Assembly: GCA_016291085.1 (NCBI GenBank)
Contig: JAEEVW010000032.1
Span: 1-40,244 of the forward strand
DNA length: 40,244 nt
Origin: Prevotella sp.
GTDB lineage: Bacteria > Bacteroidota > Bacteroidia > Bacteroidales > Bacteroidaceae
Direction of reading: 5' to 3'
Below the pieces are notes generated by a model. It was given only the letters and a program-made list of their open reading frames with translations, had not been told where the DNA came from and made no database searches. Positions 5,332 through 14,356 of this stretch are shown piece after piece (positions within the stretch are counted from its first letter, which is position 1; each line of letters starts with the position of its first letter). The position numbers were made by a program, and so were the translations under genes.

Positions 5332-8031
5332 TCAGTGGCGGCAGAGGGCGGCGAAGGGACAGGTGCTGCAGGTGCGCTGGTCACTGGTAGGTTGGAAGGG
5401 AACGTCGGGGGAGAACATTTCCGTGATGGTCTCTTCCAACAGTTCGTTGAAGCGCGCTGAGACCTGTGCGATGTCGCGCACGGGCTGACTGCCGAAACAG
5501 AGGGTGGGGTCGTAGTTGTCGCCTCCGGCATGCTGGATGAAGACGAGTGCCGGCGACACCTTATGGTCGGGGCGCTGGCGACTGATGATGTCGGCATAGA
5601 CGAAGGTCTGCAGGTAGTAGTCGGAGTGTTCGCGAATGTTTTCGGGTAGGAAGATGGCCTCGACATCGGCTATGGGCTTGGGACGACGGTTGGAGGTCTT
5701 GTAGTCGACCACGCGGATATACTCGTCGCTGCCGTCGGTGATGAGGTCAAGACGGTCGATGCGTCCTCCGATGATACTGGGTTGGAAGTACGTTGCCGAG
5801 GGTGTGAGCTGGCGCTTGACGTCGTACTCCAGTCCGAGGATGGTGAAGGGTGCCAACCGCTGGTCGATGGTGATGAGCTGGCGCAGATAGTGGATAATGA
5901 CTTCGCGGTTGATGAGTTGCAGACCTCGCTTCGGTGCGAAGGGTATGATGCGGTGGAAGGCCTCGTCGACCGCGCGCTCGATCTCCACTTTCGACTTCAG
6001 CAGGTGTTCGAGCAGGGGCTTGTCGATGTACCGGGGCAACTGGTGGTAGATGATGTCGGCCGCTTCGTGGAAGACGTTGCCAAAGATGCGATGGTCGAGT
6101 TCCTGCTCGTCGTCGGGGATGTCGGGCTGCTGGATGTCGGCCACGTAGAGGTAGTAGAACTGCAGTGGACAGCGCATGTATTTCGTGATGGCCGTGGGCG
6201 AGAGGATAGGGTGCTGGGTGGTGAACTGCGACTGCATGACCTGCAGGACGTGTGGCGTCTTCTCGATGGGGTCGGGGAGCCACTTCTGGATGGTCTGTCC
6301 GGTCTGCAGGGTATGGCTGGTGATGGTGTGGGGACTCTCGACCATCAGTTGCAGCATAAACCGGCTCATTTCACCACGTTGGCCGTCTTCGGTAGAGCTG
6401 TTGTAGAGGATGGTGACGTCGGACGCACGCTGCATCAGGCGGTGGAAATAGTAGGAATAGATGGTGACCTTGTTGTCGATGGTGGTCAGTTCGTAGGCCT
6501 GGCGGATGCTGTGTGGAATGAATGACGAGTCGTTGACGCCGCGCGGAATGTTTCCCTCGTTGCACGAGAGGAGCAAAACGTGGTCGAAATCGAGGTTACG
6601 CGTCTCGAGGACTCCCATGACCTGGATGCCTTCAGCCGGTTCGCCGTGGAAGGGAATGGTGGTTTGCTGGACGACCTGGGAGACGAGTCGCTGAAGGGTC
6701 GTCATGTCAACCGTCAGGTCGCCGCTCTGCTGGAGATTCTCGATGCGGTTGACCAGCGTGTAGGCCCTGAACAGCGATTCCTGGAACAGCGGGTCGGTGA
6801 TGTCGGAGTGTCCGTTGGTGGCCACCTCGCGGAGTATTTGCAACAGGGGCTGCTGGTCGTCGCTGATGAACCGGGCATAGGGATGGCGCTGGAAGATGCG
6901 AAGCAGACGCGGCGTACGGCCTTGCAGCTGCAGGTCGAACCAGATGTTGATGAGCGACGCGACAGCCGTCTGGGAAAGGGGATAACCGGTAGTGACGTTG
7001 ACCTTGTCGACCTCGTCGGGCAGACAGTGGACGACGGTTTGCAAGAGGTTCTCGTTGCAGAGCACGATAGCCGTTCGGCGACCGTCGTTCAGGCGCTGGC
7101 TATCGCGCAGCCAGGTGCTGATATAGCGTGCCTGGATGTCTTCCGTAGGTGCAGAGATGTAGCTGACGTGCTTCTGTTTGCTGAAGTTGCCGTAGATGGC
7201 TTCCGACGTGACGTCGAGCTCGTTTGGGAAGTGTTCCAGGTAGCGGCGGATATACTGTCCGGCCTCGTGGTGCTGCATGTAGTAATGGTCGAAATCCCAA
7301 TAGAAATGTGCCTTGCCTGCCTTCTGTAACTCGCTGAAGAGTTGCAGCTCGACCTTCTGCAGCAGGTTGAAGCCCACGAAGAGGTAGTGGTCGTAAGGGA
7401 AGGTGCCCGACGAATTTTCGTCGGGAGTAGTGGTGAGGGTGGTTACGACTTGGCGGTAGAGGGCACCCTCGTAAGCCAGCTGTTGCGAGGCCAGCCGGCT
7501 GTTGAAGTCGTGATAGATGTCGGCAAACCGGCTCCAAAGGCGTAGGAAGCGCTCTTTCAGCTCGCTGTTGTGCGTATCGGAGAAATTGCTGAAGAAGCGG
7601 TGAATCATCTGGCGCTGCTCGTCGGTGAGGTAGGAGATGTCGTCGAGCTCATGGATGTCGCGCAGGTTGGCAAAGACGCGGTCGGCGTCGGCCATGTTCT
7701 TGTCGATGTCGTCGAAATCGGCCAGCAGCAGCTGTCCCCAGCCGTAGAACTTGTCGAGCGACTCCTGCAGCTGCGTACAGCGGCAGAACGACTTGTGGAG
7801 GTCGCAGACCAGCTTGATGGGGTCGGCCACCTGCAGGTCGGACTGCTGGCGGAACAGTTCGCTGATGGTGATCGTGGCCGGACTCCAGATGGGTTGCCGG
7901 GCAGCGCGTGCCAGGTGTTCGTTCAGGAACAGCGAGGCGCGCTTGTTGGGGAAAACGACAGCAATGCGCGACAGGTTCGTGCCGTACTTGCTGAGTATGT
8001 CGTCGGCGACGTATGCCAGGAAATCTTTCAT
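5332..8031 (-). CDS. addB: AddB-like PD-(D/E)XK nuclease subunit
   Basis: An 899-residue protein. The N-terminal two thirds is a helicase-like scaffold without an obvious Walker A. The C-terminal nuclease has GRIDRLD at 756-762 and DYKTS at 776-780. An AddB/Cas4-type iron-sulfur site is visible: Cys621 (MRCPLQFYYLY) plus C888, C891 and C897 (CSTCPFAALC). With AddA it should process double-strand DNA ends for RecA-dependent repair. Its ATG overlaps the addA TGA (8028-8031), so the pair is co-translated in equal amounts. It converges with the M15 gene 7 bp away. Bacteroidetes AddB proteins are divergent; the symbol is given on motif and partner evidence. Confidence 0.85.
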   Translation of the reverse strand: MKDFLAYVADDILSKYGTNLSRIAVVFPNKRASLFLNEHLARAARQPIWSPATITISELFRQQSDLQVADPIKLVCDLHKSFCRCTQLQESLDKFYGWGQLLLADFDDIDKNMADADRVFANLRDIHELDDISYLTDEQRQMIHRFFSNFSDTHNSELKERFLRLWSRFADIYHDFNSRLASQQLAYEGALYRQVVTTLTTTPDENSSGTFPYDHYLFVGFNLLQKVELQLFSELQKAGKAHFYWDFDHYYMQHHEAGQYIRRYLEHFPNELDVTSEAIYGNFSKQKHVSYISAPTEDIQARYISTWLRDSQRLNDGRRTAIVLCNENLLQTVVHCLPDEVDKVNVTTGYPLSQTAVASLINIWFDLQLQGRTPRLLRIFQRHPYARFISDDQQPLLQILREVATNGHSDITDPLFQESLFRAYTLVNRIENLQQSGDLTVDMTTLQRLVSQVVQQTTIPFHGEPAEGIQVMGVLETRNLDFDHVLLLSCNEGNIPRGVNDSSFIPHSIRQAYELTTIDNKVTIYSYYFHRLMQRASDVTILYNSSTEDGQRGEMSRFMLQLMVESPHTITSHTLQTGQTIQKWLPDPIEKTPHVLQVMQSQFTTQHPILSPTAITKYMRCPLQFYYLYVADIQQPDIPDDEQELDHRIFGNVFHEAADIIYHQLPRYIDKPLLEHLLKSKVEIERAVDEAFHRIIPFAPKRGLQLINREVIIHYLRQLITIDQRLAPFTILGLEYDVKRQLTPSATYFQPSIIGGRIDRLDLITDGSDEYIRVVDYKTSNRRPKPIADVEAIFLPENIREHSDYYLQTFVYADIISRQRPDHKVSPALVFIQHAGGDNYDPTLCFGSQPVRDIAQVSARFNELLEETITEMFSPDVPFQPTSDQRTCSTCPFAALCRH

Positions 8032-11000
8032 ATTACTTCTTCTACCTTATTATTATATACATACCAGAGCCAACCCTTGACGTTGGGCATGCCCATAGAA
8101 CGCAGCAGTTGCATGTATTCGCGCACCTGGTCGAAATATTCGGGGTGGGGGCGTCCGAACTTGAAGTCGACGACATGGGTCTCGTGGCCATCGGTCATCA
8201 CGCGGTCAGGACGGCGTTCCTGCATGTTGCCCTGACTGTCGACGCTGAGAATGCTGCACTCGTTGAAGAGTTGCCAGCGCGGGGAGAACCACTCCCTGAT
8301 GCGGGGACTCTCCAGGCGCTTGCGCAACAGGGTGGTCACCTGCTCGGCCGTGATCTCGTCGTCGTAGAGCACGCCGTCCTGTTGCAGTTGTTGCAAGGCC
8401 TGCTTGACGTCGGCACTGGTTCGAATCGTGGAGAACACGTTGTGGAGCACGCTGCCGATCTTCATGTAGCTGAGTTCCAGCTGCTCGTCGTCGCCCTCGA
8501 TGAATTCACGGCTTTTGTTGCTCTGGCGGAATTCGGTCTTGAGGTCGAAACTCTCGATGGTAACGGAGCGTGGCGTGGAGGGCTGCAGGAAGACGTTGTC
8601 GGACGTCTTGGCGTCAGCGGTTTCTTCGGTGTCGATGGACAGCTGGCCGTAAATGAAACAGATGGGCTCTTCGGCGTCGTTCACACCTTCCAGGGTGCAG
8701 TCCTTCAGATCCAGTTCCGACAGCACGTTCTGAATCAGAATCGAACGGCCGCCCTTGGCGTCGCGGGCACCCAGCACAAAAAGGTTCCTGGAAGCGCGCG
8801 TGAAGGCCACATAGAGCAGATTGAGGTTGTCGACGGTGTTCTGCAGGCGTTCGTTGAGATAGTCGCTTTCATAGATGGTGCCCAGCATTTGCTTGCCATG
8901 ATTGTCGATAGGCGCTACGGGCAACGCGTCGAAAGGTGCCTCGTGAGGCTGGCAGAAGAGGAGATCGTTGTGTTCGAGTTTCCAGTCGCAGAAGGGTATG
9001 ATGACATTGTCGAACTCCAGGCCCTTGCTCTTGTGGATGGAGAGGATGCGGATTCCGTCGGTGACCACGCTCTGGATGGTTTTGCTGCAGAGTGTCTCTT
9101 CCCATTCGAGCACAAAGGCATCGATGTCGGTACTGCTTTCGAGTGAGAATTTGTTCAGCTGGTCGTAGAACGTGCAGACATAGGCACTTTCATCCTTGAG
9201 ACGTTCCAGCTGGAAAATCTTGTAGATTCGTTCCGCCAGTTCGTAGAGTGGCAGCTGAAGCAGCGACGGGGCCTGTTGCAGGAACGCTGCCGGGAGCAGG
9301 TCGTCGAGCGGACGGTCCTTGATGAACAGTTCGCTTTCGATGGTGTCGTTGCCCAACACGCCGCGCTGATAGAGCTTGGCCAGCGTCGCCTTGGCCAGTG
9401 AGTCGTCATGGTGGGTGAGCAGGTGAAAGGCGTTGACGATGAGACTGACGCTGACCGATGCGTCGAGGCGGAAGGCCTCATCGCTGACAATGCGAATAGC
9501 GGGAATCTGCGAGCTGACGTAGTCGGCAATGGCAGGAATGTTTTTGTTGGTTCGTACCAGAATGGCAATCTGCTGTGGCTTTACCCCTTGATCGAGAAGC
9601 ATGGCGATGGTGTCGGTCAGCTGGCGCAAGGTCTCCTCCATATAGTCCTTGGAGGGCAGGAGGCGGATATCGACCAGTCCTTTCGGATCGCGTTTCTTGG
9701 GAATTTTCTGGGTGACGTCTTCATAGGCGTGCTTGAGCTGTTCTGCGCCAGAAGGATAGTCTTCGCGCTGTGCGTCGTATTCCTGCTTGGCTGCCTCGGT
9801 GAAGAAGGCGTTGTTGAATTCTATGATGTGACGCTCGGAGCGGTAGTTTGTGTCCAGCGGGAGGATGTCCATCACGTCCTTAGCACGAGGGAATTCCTGG
9901 TCGATGGCATTCAAGAGGCGCCAGTCACCGGAACGCCAGCGGTAGATGCTTTGCTTGACATCGCCAACAATGAGATTCTCGGTATCGACATGACTCATAC
10001 ACTCTTGCAGCAATACCTTGAAGTTCTGCCACTGGACGGTCGACGTGTCCTGGAACTCGTCGATCATGATGTGCTCCAGGCGCGTACCGATTTTCTCGAA
10101 GATGAACGGTGAGTCGCTGTCTTTGATCAGTGAGTGGAGCAACTGCTGGGTATCGCTAAGCAGGAATCGGTTGGCCTCGTCGTTCATCATGCGAACTTTC
10201 TGTTCAATGCTGTCCAGTAGACGGAGCTGGTTCAGATGGCGCAGGGTGAGGTCGGACGATTTGTAGAGCTTCCACTGAAGGGGCTGTTCGGCAATCGCCT
10301 GCTCCAAGATGGGCATCAGCGTGGAGTCTGCCAGGGATTGTATGAATTCTGCGCGACTGCTTTTCTTCGGACACCACTTGGAGGCATCGTCCTTGCAGTC
10401 GATAACGCGTGAACCAATGATGCCCTCGTCGAATTGGCCGTTCTGGAGCTTACGGAAGAAGGAGGCAACGCCAGTCTTGCCATAGCTGAGATCGGTTTCT
10501 GAAAGTCCCTCGGAAGCAAGCACGTCGAAGAAGTGGTCGCCGATTTCCTTCATGTGTTGCAGGGCGTCCGAGCGAATCTGGCGCAACTGGCTCATGTAGT
10601 TGGGCAGAAAGTCCTTCTGGGTAATCACCTTGTTCAGCTCGCCACTTTTCTCCTTGTAGTAGTCGCGGAAAATGGTGCGTCCGAACTGTTTCACTTGTCC
10701 GATGATGTTCCAGGAATGATTGTCGCTGATGGTTTCCATGATGTATTTCAGGATCCATTGCAACAGGACATCGGTATGCGTGAGCGAGTCGATGAGTTGG
10801 TCGACGGCCTGCTCTTCCACTTGATTGTCATTCAGTCCGATGCGCAGATTGGCTGTCAGGTCCAGCTCGCGGGCCAGATTGCGAAGCACACTTTGGAAGA
10901 AGGTGTCGATGGTCTCGACGCGGAAGTAGCTGTAGTTGTGAAGCAACTGATGGAGTGCCTCGCCAGCCTGACGGCTGATCTGTGATTCAGAAAAGCCCGT

Positions 11001-11234
11001 CGACTTGACGATATGCTCCATATAGTCGGAAGAGTCTGGCAACTGTTTCCAGATGCCATACAGCTGGCTGAGGATGCGCATCTTCATTTCCTCTGTCGCC
11101 TTATTGGTAAAGGTGACGGCAAGAATGGTGCGGTAGCTCATCGGGTTCATGACCAGCAGCTTGATGTATTCTGTGGCCAGCGTGAACGTCTTGCCGCTGC
11201 CTGCACTGGCCTTATATACGGTTAATGCCTTCAT
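8028..11234 (-). CDS. addA: AddA-like UvrD-family helicase/nuclease
   Basis: A 1068-residue protein. The Walker A motif ASAGSGKT is at residues 9-16, helicase motif II DEFQDTS at about 395, a later GDVKQSIYRWR motif follows, and the SF1 motif LSIHKSKGLEFDNV is present. The C-terminal RecB-type nuclease is marked by VDFKFG at 1022-1027. This is the motor and one nuclease of the AddAB end-resection complex. The next gene, addB, overlaps by 4 nt. Upstream, 27 bp separates it from the DUF5686-like gene, so it is probably read from that promoter. The length is a little short of Firmicutes AddA, usual for this phylum. Confidence 0.9.
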   Translation of the reverse strand: MKALTVYKASAGSGKTFTLATEYIKLLVMNPMSYRTILAVTFTNKATEEMKMRILSQLYGIWKQLPDSSDYMEHIVKSTGFSESQISRQAGEALHQLLHNYSYFRVETIDTFFQSVLRNLARELDLTANLRIGLNDNQVEEQAVDQLIDSLTHTDVLLQWILKYIMETISDNHSWNIIGQVKQFGRTIFRDYYKEKSGELNKVITQKDFLPNYMSQLRQIRSDALQHMKEIGDHFFDVLASEGLSETDLSYGKTGVASFFRKLQNGQFDEGIIGSRVIDCKDDASKWCPKKSSRAEFIQSLADSTLMPILEQAIAEQPLQWKLYKSSDLTLRHLNQLRLLDSIEQKVRMMNDEANRFLLSDTQQLLHSLIKDSDSPFIFEKIGTRLEHIMIDEFQDTSTVQWQNFKVLLQECMSHVDTENLIVGDVKQSIYRWRSGDWRLLNAIDQEFPRAKDVMDILPLDTNYRSERHIIEFNNAFFTEAAKQEYDAQREDYPSGAEQLKHAYEDVTQKIPKKRDPKGLVDIRLLPSKDYMEETLRQLTDTIAMLLDQGVKPQQIAILVRTNKNIPAIADYVSSQIPAIRIVSDEAFRLDASVSVSLIVNAFHLLTHHDDSLAKATLAKLYQRGVLGNDTIESELFIKDRPLDDLLPAAFLQQAPSLLQLPLYELAERIYKIFQLERLKDESAYVCTFYDQLNKFSLESSTDIDAFVLEWEETLCSKTIQSVVTDGIRILSIHKSKGLEFDNVIIPFCDWKLEHNDLLFCQPHEAPFDALPVAPIDNHGKQMLGTIYESDYLNERLQNTVDNLNLLYVAFTRASRNLFVLGARDAKGGRSILIQNVLSELDLKDCTLEGVNDAEEPICFIYGQLSIDTEETADAKTSDNVFLQPSTPRSVTIESFDLKTEFRQSNKSREFIEGDDEQLELSYMKIGSVLHNVFSTIRTSADVKQALQQLQQDGVLYDDEITAEQVTTLLRKRLESPRIREWFSPRWQLFNECSILSVDSQGNMQERRPDRVMTDGHETHVVDFKFGRPHPEYFDQVREYMQLLRSMGMPNVKGWLWYVYNNKVEEVI

Positions 11235-11261
11235 GTACTTTTATTTGTTTTAAGGGTTTCA

Positions 11262-13289
11262 TTACCATCGCCTGAACAATTCAACGGTAAACTGACATCC
11301 GAATTCCTGAATCTTACCGCCAAGAAGGTTGGTAAAGACGGCTGCAGAGAAATAACGGTTTGTAAAACCATAGCCCAATTCCATGTATGGTCTGGTGTGT
11401 GCAATGGACAACGCACTGACATAGATTCGCTCCACCTCAAGGTATCTTCCCACCAACGGCAGGTAAGAAAGCAGCAGCATCGGACTATCGTACGACATGT
11501 GGCCGCGTACATAGTAGTTGGATTGGTTGTACCACATATTGTTCAGCAATTGGAACTGTCCGGCCCAGTCGTCTTCCCAGCCTGATGGAAGATTGTTGTC
11601 GCGGAAGTTGGCAAAGTCTACGAAATACCTGGTATTACGCCTCGTATAGAATCCCGTTCCTGCCCGCATGTTGAGAATACGCAGGCTAGGGAGCCGTTTC
11701 ATATAGGATGCGTCGAACTCCCACCGTCGATAGTCAAGATTAGACTTGAATAATTTTTTGAATCCTAGCTCGAAGTTGGCAGTCAGAACAGGACCATCGC
11801 GCCAGGGAGTGAGCCTGAGTGTCAATAAGGGACCGAAGCTTCGGAATTCACTAGCCATCCCCACGTCCTCCATGAGTTGCGGATTCAATGACACACGGCG
11901 GTGGTACACCAGTCCGGCCATGATTTCAAGCCAGTCGAAAGCCTCCACGTTGTTGACAGCCTGAATATACATATCCTTGAAGTCGGGCATGCTGATGCTG
12001 TCTTTTGCCCTGCGTCTGAAGTCTTCAGCCAGAAAAATGTTCGACGTATGGTTGCCGTTTGCCCATTTTATTTCTGCATAGCCGTTGCGTTTGGGGTTAT
12101 AGGTCATTCGCAGAGGAACGGTATAGAATATCTGATTGAGCTTGAAGTTGTAACCGAATTGTGGATTCAGTGTCAGATAGCGGTGCGTATTCCAACTGTA
12201 TCGGAAACCGAGTTTCAGTTTGTAGCTGATACCGCGGCTCTGACTGTATCCCAAATAGAGAGGATTGAACAAAGGTGAAAAACGCATGGACACAGCACCA
12301 ACCTCAGTGCCATTGCCGTTGATGAGGTTGTCGCCAATAATGTCCCAGCCGACTTTCTTAATCCAGTCGCCGAAAGTGTTTTTATGTTGTTGTACAGTAT
12401 CAACGGTAACAGTATCCCGATGGGCGTTCTGGATACTGTCATAGTGCGCATAGATTTCCTGCTCTCGTTGGTTTAAGGGAATGGGGCGCAGCTCCTCCAT
12501 TAACTCCCGGTCCTTGACGTTTCTGAGAGAGTCGGGGAGGGTTCGAGGACAGTCGTAAACTGTTGTAAAACTGGCTGTTACACGATTGCCCAGAAAGTTG
12601 AACAACGCATCGGTCGTACATCGCTTGGGGAGTCTGGAATGGGCGTCGTCTTGGTTCATCTCAGCCGAGACCTTAAAGGAAATCATGTCGTATTCGCCTT
12701 CAAAATCGATAGACTGCAACCTGCCCGTTAAGGCGTCGACGGTTGCAAAGCCTTTTACCAACTGGGTGTTTTTCTTTCGGGGGGCAAAACGGATGACAGC
12801 CATATTTCCCTCCACTTCCCTGACTTTATAACGGTAAAGGAAGTGGTTCCCTTTAAAAAATGGTGACAAAACGTGTCCTGGATAGAGTGTGTCGTCATAG
12901 AAATCAGGCGTGCTGAATTCCAGCATAGCAGGCATAGCGGTGCGCTGACGGGGAATAGTGCCCCATACTACCTGTCTCTTTACATCGTACTCGTCAGCAT
13001 CGCGGAATGAGAGCCTACAGTATGATTCTCCGACAAAATGGCGGTCGCCATCGGCAACGACATACATGGTAGGAACCAGAAATAACAGGGCATTACGACG
13101 GTCCATGCCAAAAGTGTAACGCATATAGACATTCTGTTCTGTGCCCTTGGCCGGAACAGTATAGTTTCGCCTGTAGCTCCAAACACGGTTCAGTACCAGC
13201 GAGTCGACATTCCTGTCGGCAAAACAAATACTGGGCATGAGAGTCATCATGCCCAGCATTATGGTTGTTATGCGTAGCTTCAGATTCAC
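11262..13289 (-). CDS. DUF5686-like outer-membrane protein
   Basis: About 675 residues from GTG 13289. An in-frame ATG at 13322 exists, but it lies inside a strong promoter (-33 at 13322-13325) and so upstream of the predicted mRNA start; ATG 13259 is a further option. From the GTG the N-terminus reads as a signal peptide (basic LKLR, hydrophobic core, ending CFA-DR). The first half is soluble, with a DALTGRLQSIDFEGEY segment. The second half is rich in alternating strands and aromatic residues (GVSM-like turns, NPKRNGYAEIKW), ending in an outer-membrane-barrel-like strand. It matches DUF5686 proteins as I remember them; the molecular function is not established. Confidence 0.7.
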   Translation of the reverse strand: MNLKLRITTIMLGMMTLMPSICFADRNVDSLVLNRVWSYRRNYTVPAKGTEQNVYMRYTFGMDRRNALLFLVPTMYVVADGDRHFVGESYCRLSFRDADEYDVKRQVVWGTIPRQRTAMPAMLEFSTPDFYDDTLYPGHVLSPFFKGNHFLYRYKVREVEGNMAVIRFAPRKKNTQLVKGFATVDALTGRLQSIDFEGEYDMISFKVSAEMNQDDAHSRLPKRCTTDALFNFLGNRVTASFTTVYDCPRTLPDSLRNVKDRELMEELRPIPLNQREQEIYAHYDSIQNAHRDTVTVDTVQQHKNTFGDWIKKVGWDIIGDNLINGNGTEVGAVSMRFSPLFNPLYLGYSQSRGISYKLKLGFRYSWNTHRYLTLNPQFGYNFKLNQIFYTVPLRMTYNPKRNGYAEIKWANGNHTSNIFLAEDFRRRAKDSISMPDFKDMYIQAVNNVEAFDWLEIMAGLVYHRRVSLNPQLMEDVGMASEFRSFGPLLTLRLTPWRDGPVLTANFELGFKKLFKSNLDYRRWEFDASYMKRLPSLRILNMRAGTGFYTRRNTRYFVDFANFRDNNLPSGWEDDWAGQFQLLNNMWYNQSNYYVRGHMSYDSPMLLLSYLPLVGRYLEVERIYVSALSIAHTRPYMELGYGFTNRYFSAAVFTNLLGGKIQEFGCQFTVELFRRW

Positions 13290-13294
13290 GACCC

Positions 13295-13325
13295 CAAAAG
13301 TACGAAAAAATTTTGGAGTCACAAA
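13295..13325 (-). promoter_or_regulatory. promoter of the DUF5686-addAB operon
   Basis: Minus strand: TTTG (13322-13325), a 19-nt spacer, then TACTTTTG (13295-13302). The predicted start is near 13291, two bases before GTG 13289. The box also sits inside an inverted repeat (CCAAAA...TTTTGG, about 13294-13316). It lies directly behind the rpoD stop. Confidence 0.75.
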
Positions 13326-13329
13326 ACTT

Positions 13330-14202
13330 TTAGCCTAAATATTTCATTAATATGCGTGCATTGCCTGAGTCGCGGAGCTTGGCAATGCTCTTTTCGCGAA
13401 TCTGACGGACGCGTTCGCGGGTCAGTCCGAGCTGGTCGCCAATCTCTTCAAGGCCCTTCTCGTGACAGCCAATGCCGAAGCACTCGCGGATAATGGTAAT
13501 CTCGCGCTCTTTCAATACTTTCTGAAGTACGTTGTTCAACTCGAGTGCCATTGACTCGTGATCTACTTGGCGGTCAGTGCGGGAATCGTCACCAGATGCC
13601 ATCACGTCGAGCATGCAGTTGTCCTCGCCGTCCTGGAAAGGAGCGTCGATAGACACATGGTGCCCGTCAGCCATCATGGATTGTGAAATCTTCTCCTCGT
13701 CAAGACTCGTGGCATCACTCAACTCCGAAATGGACGGATGACGCTGGTTTTCTTGTTCGAACTTATTAATCTCATGATTAATCTTGCTGAGTGAACCTAC
13801 CTGGTTGAGTGGCAGACGAACAATACGGCTCTGCTCGGCAATAGCCTGCAGAATGCTCTGACGAATCCACCATACAGCATAGGAAATGAATTTGAAGCCT
13901 CGAGTCTCATCGAACTTCTGTGCAGCCTTAATCAGGCCAATGTTACCCTCGTCGATCAAGTCAGTCAGCGTCAGTCCCTGATGCTGATACTGCTTAGCGA
14001 CAGATACTACGAATCGAAGGTTTGCCGTAACCAGTTTGTCCTTGGCTCGCTCGCCCTCAGGACCTCCTTTGCGAATCTTCTGAGCCAGCTCGATTTCTTC
14101 ATCGATACTGATCAGAGGTGCACGACCAATTTCCACCAGATATTTATCCAGTGCTTCACTCGAACGATTCGTAATACTTTTCTGAATCTTTAATTGTCTC
14201 AT
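13330..14202 (-). CDS. rpoD: primary RNA polymerase sigma factor (Bacteroidetes type)
   Basis: A 290-residue protein, the short form of sigma-70 typical of Bacteroidetes that lacks the long N-terminal region 1.1. Region 1.2 begins DKYLVEIGRAPLIS. Region 2 has the core-binding and -10 parts (LRFVVSVAKQYQ, LTDLIDEGNIGLIKAA, FISYAVWWIRQSI). Region 3 follows, and region 4 ends in the helix-turn-helix LEEIGDQLGLTRERVRQIRE. This factor reads the TTTG/TAnnTTTG promoters seen throughout the window. It has its own promoter immediately beyond the maeB terminator. Its stop is 7 bp from the next frame's alternative ATG. Confidence 0.95.
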   Translation of the reverse strand: MRQLKIQKSITNRSSEALDKYLVEIGRAPLISIDEEIELAQKIRKGGPEGERAKDKLVTANLRFVVSVAKQYQHQGLTLTDLIDEGNIGLIKAAQKFDETRGFKFISYAVWWIRQSILQAIAEQSRIVRLPLNQVGSLSKINHEINKFEQENQRHPSISELSDATSLDEEKISQSMMADGHHVSIDAPFQDGEDNCMLDVMASGDDSRTDRQVDHESMALELNNVLQKVLKEREITIIRECFGIGCHEKGLEEIGDQLGLTRERVRQIREKSIAKLRDSGNARILMKYLG

Positions 14203-14280
14203 CTTGAAATAACTTTCTTAAATCGTCTTAACTATCTGATAATCAGACGTGTGTCGTATAAATGCTTTGCAAAAGCGGTG

Positions 14281-14288
14281 CAAAGTTA
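14281..14288 (-). promoter_or_regulatory. -7 box of rpoD
   Basis: Minus-strand TAACTTTG gives a leader of about 75 nt to ATG 14202. No TTTG is at the expected upstream distance, because that stretch is occupied by the maeB terminator stem. Promoter and terminator are practically fused. The leader holds a small palindrome (CTGATAATCAG, about 14236-14246). Confidence 0.6.
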
Positions 14289-14290
14289 CG

Positions 14291-14323
14291 AAAAAAAACG
14301 GCTCGTGGTACTCCGACGGGCCG
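14291..14323 (-). terminator. terminator of maeB
   Basis: On the minus strand an imperfect GC-rich stem (CGGCCCGT...ACGAGCCG, 14299-14323) is followed at once by a run of eight T (14291-14298), about 33 nt after the maeB stop. A T-run on the other side means it could also stop plus-strand transcripts. Confidence 0.8.
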
Positions 14324-14356
14324 ATTTTTTTCTTAAAAAATATTAATCAGCGATTT

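Noticed and set aside
8013..9146. Long open frame opposite addA (about 377 codons, plus strand)
   Set aside because: It is an antisense shadow of a gene with complete helicase motifs. It has no family motif or start signals, and its hydrophobic, Val/Leu/Gly-rich composition is typical of reverse-complemented coding DNA.
12980..13186. Alternative minus-strand frame within the DUF5686-like gene suggesting a frameshifted gene
   Set aside because: The main frame runs uninterrupted with signal peptide and barrel-like end; the overlapping frame has no recognisable content.
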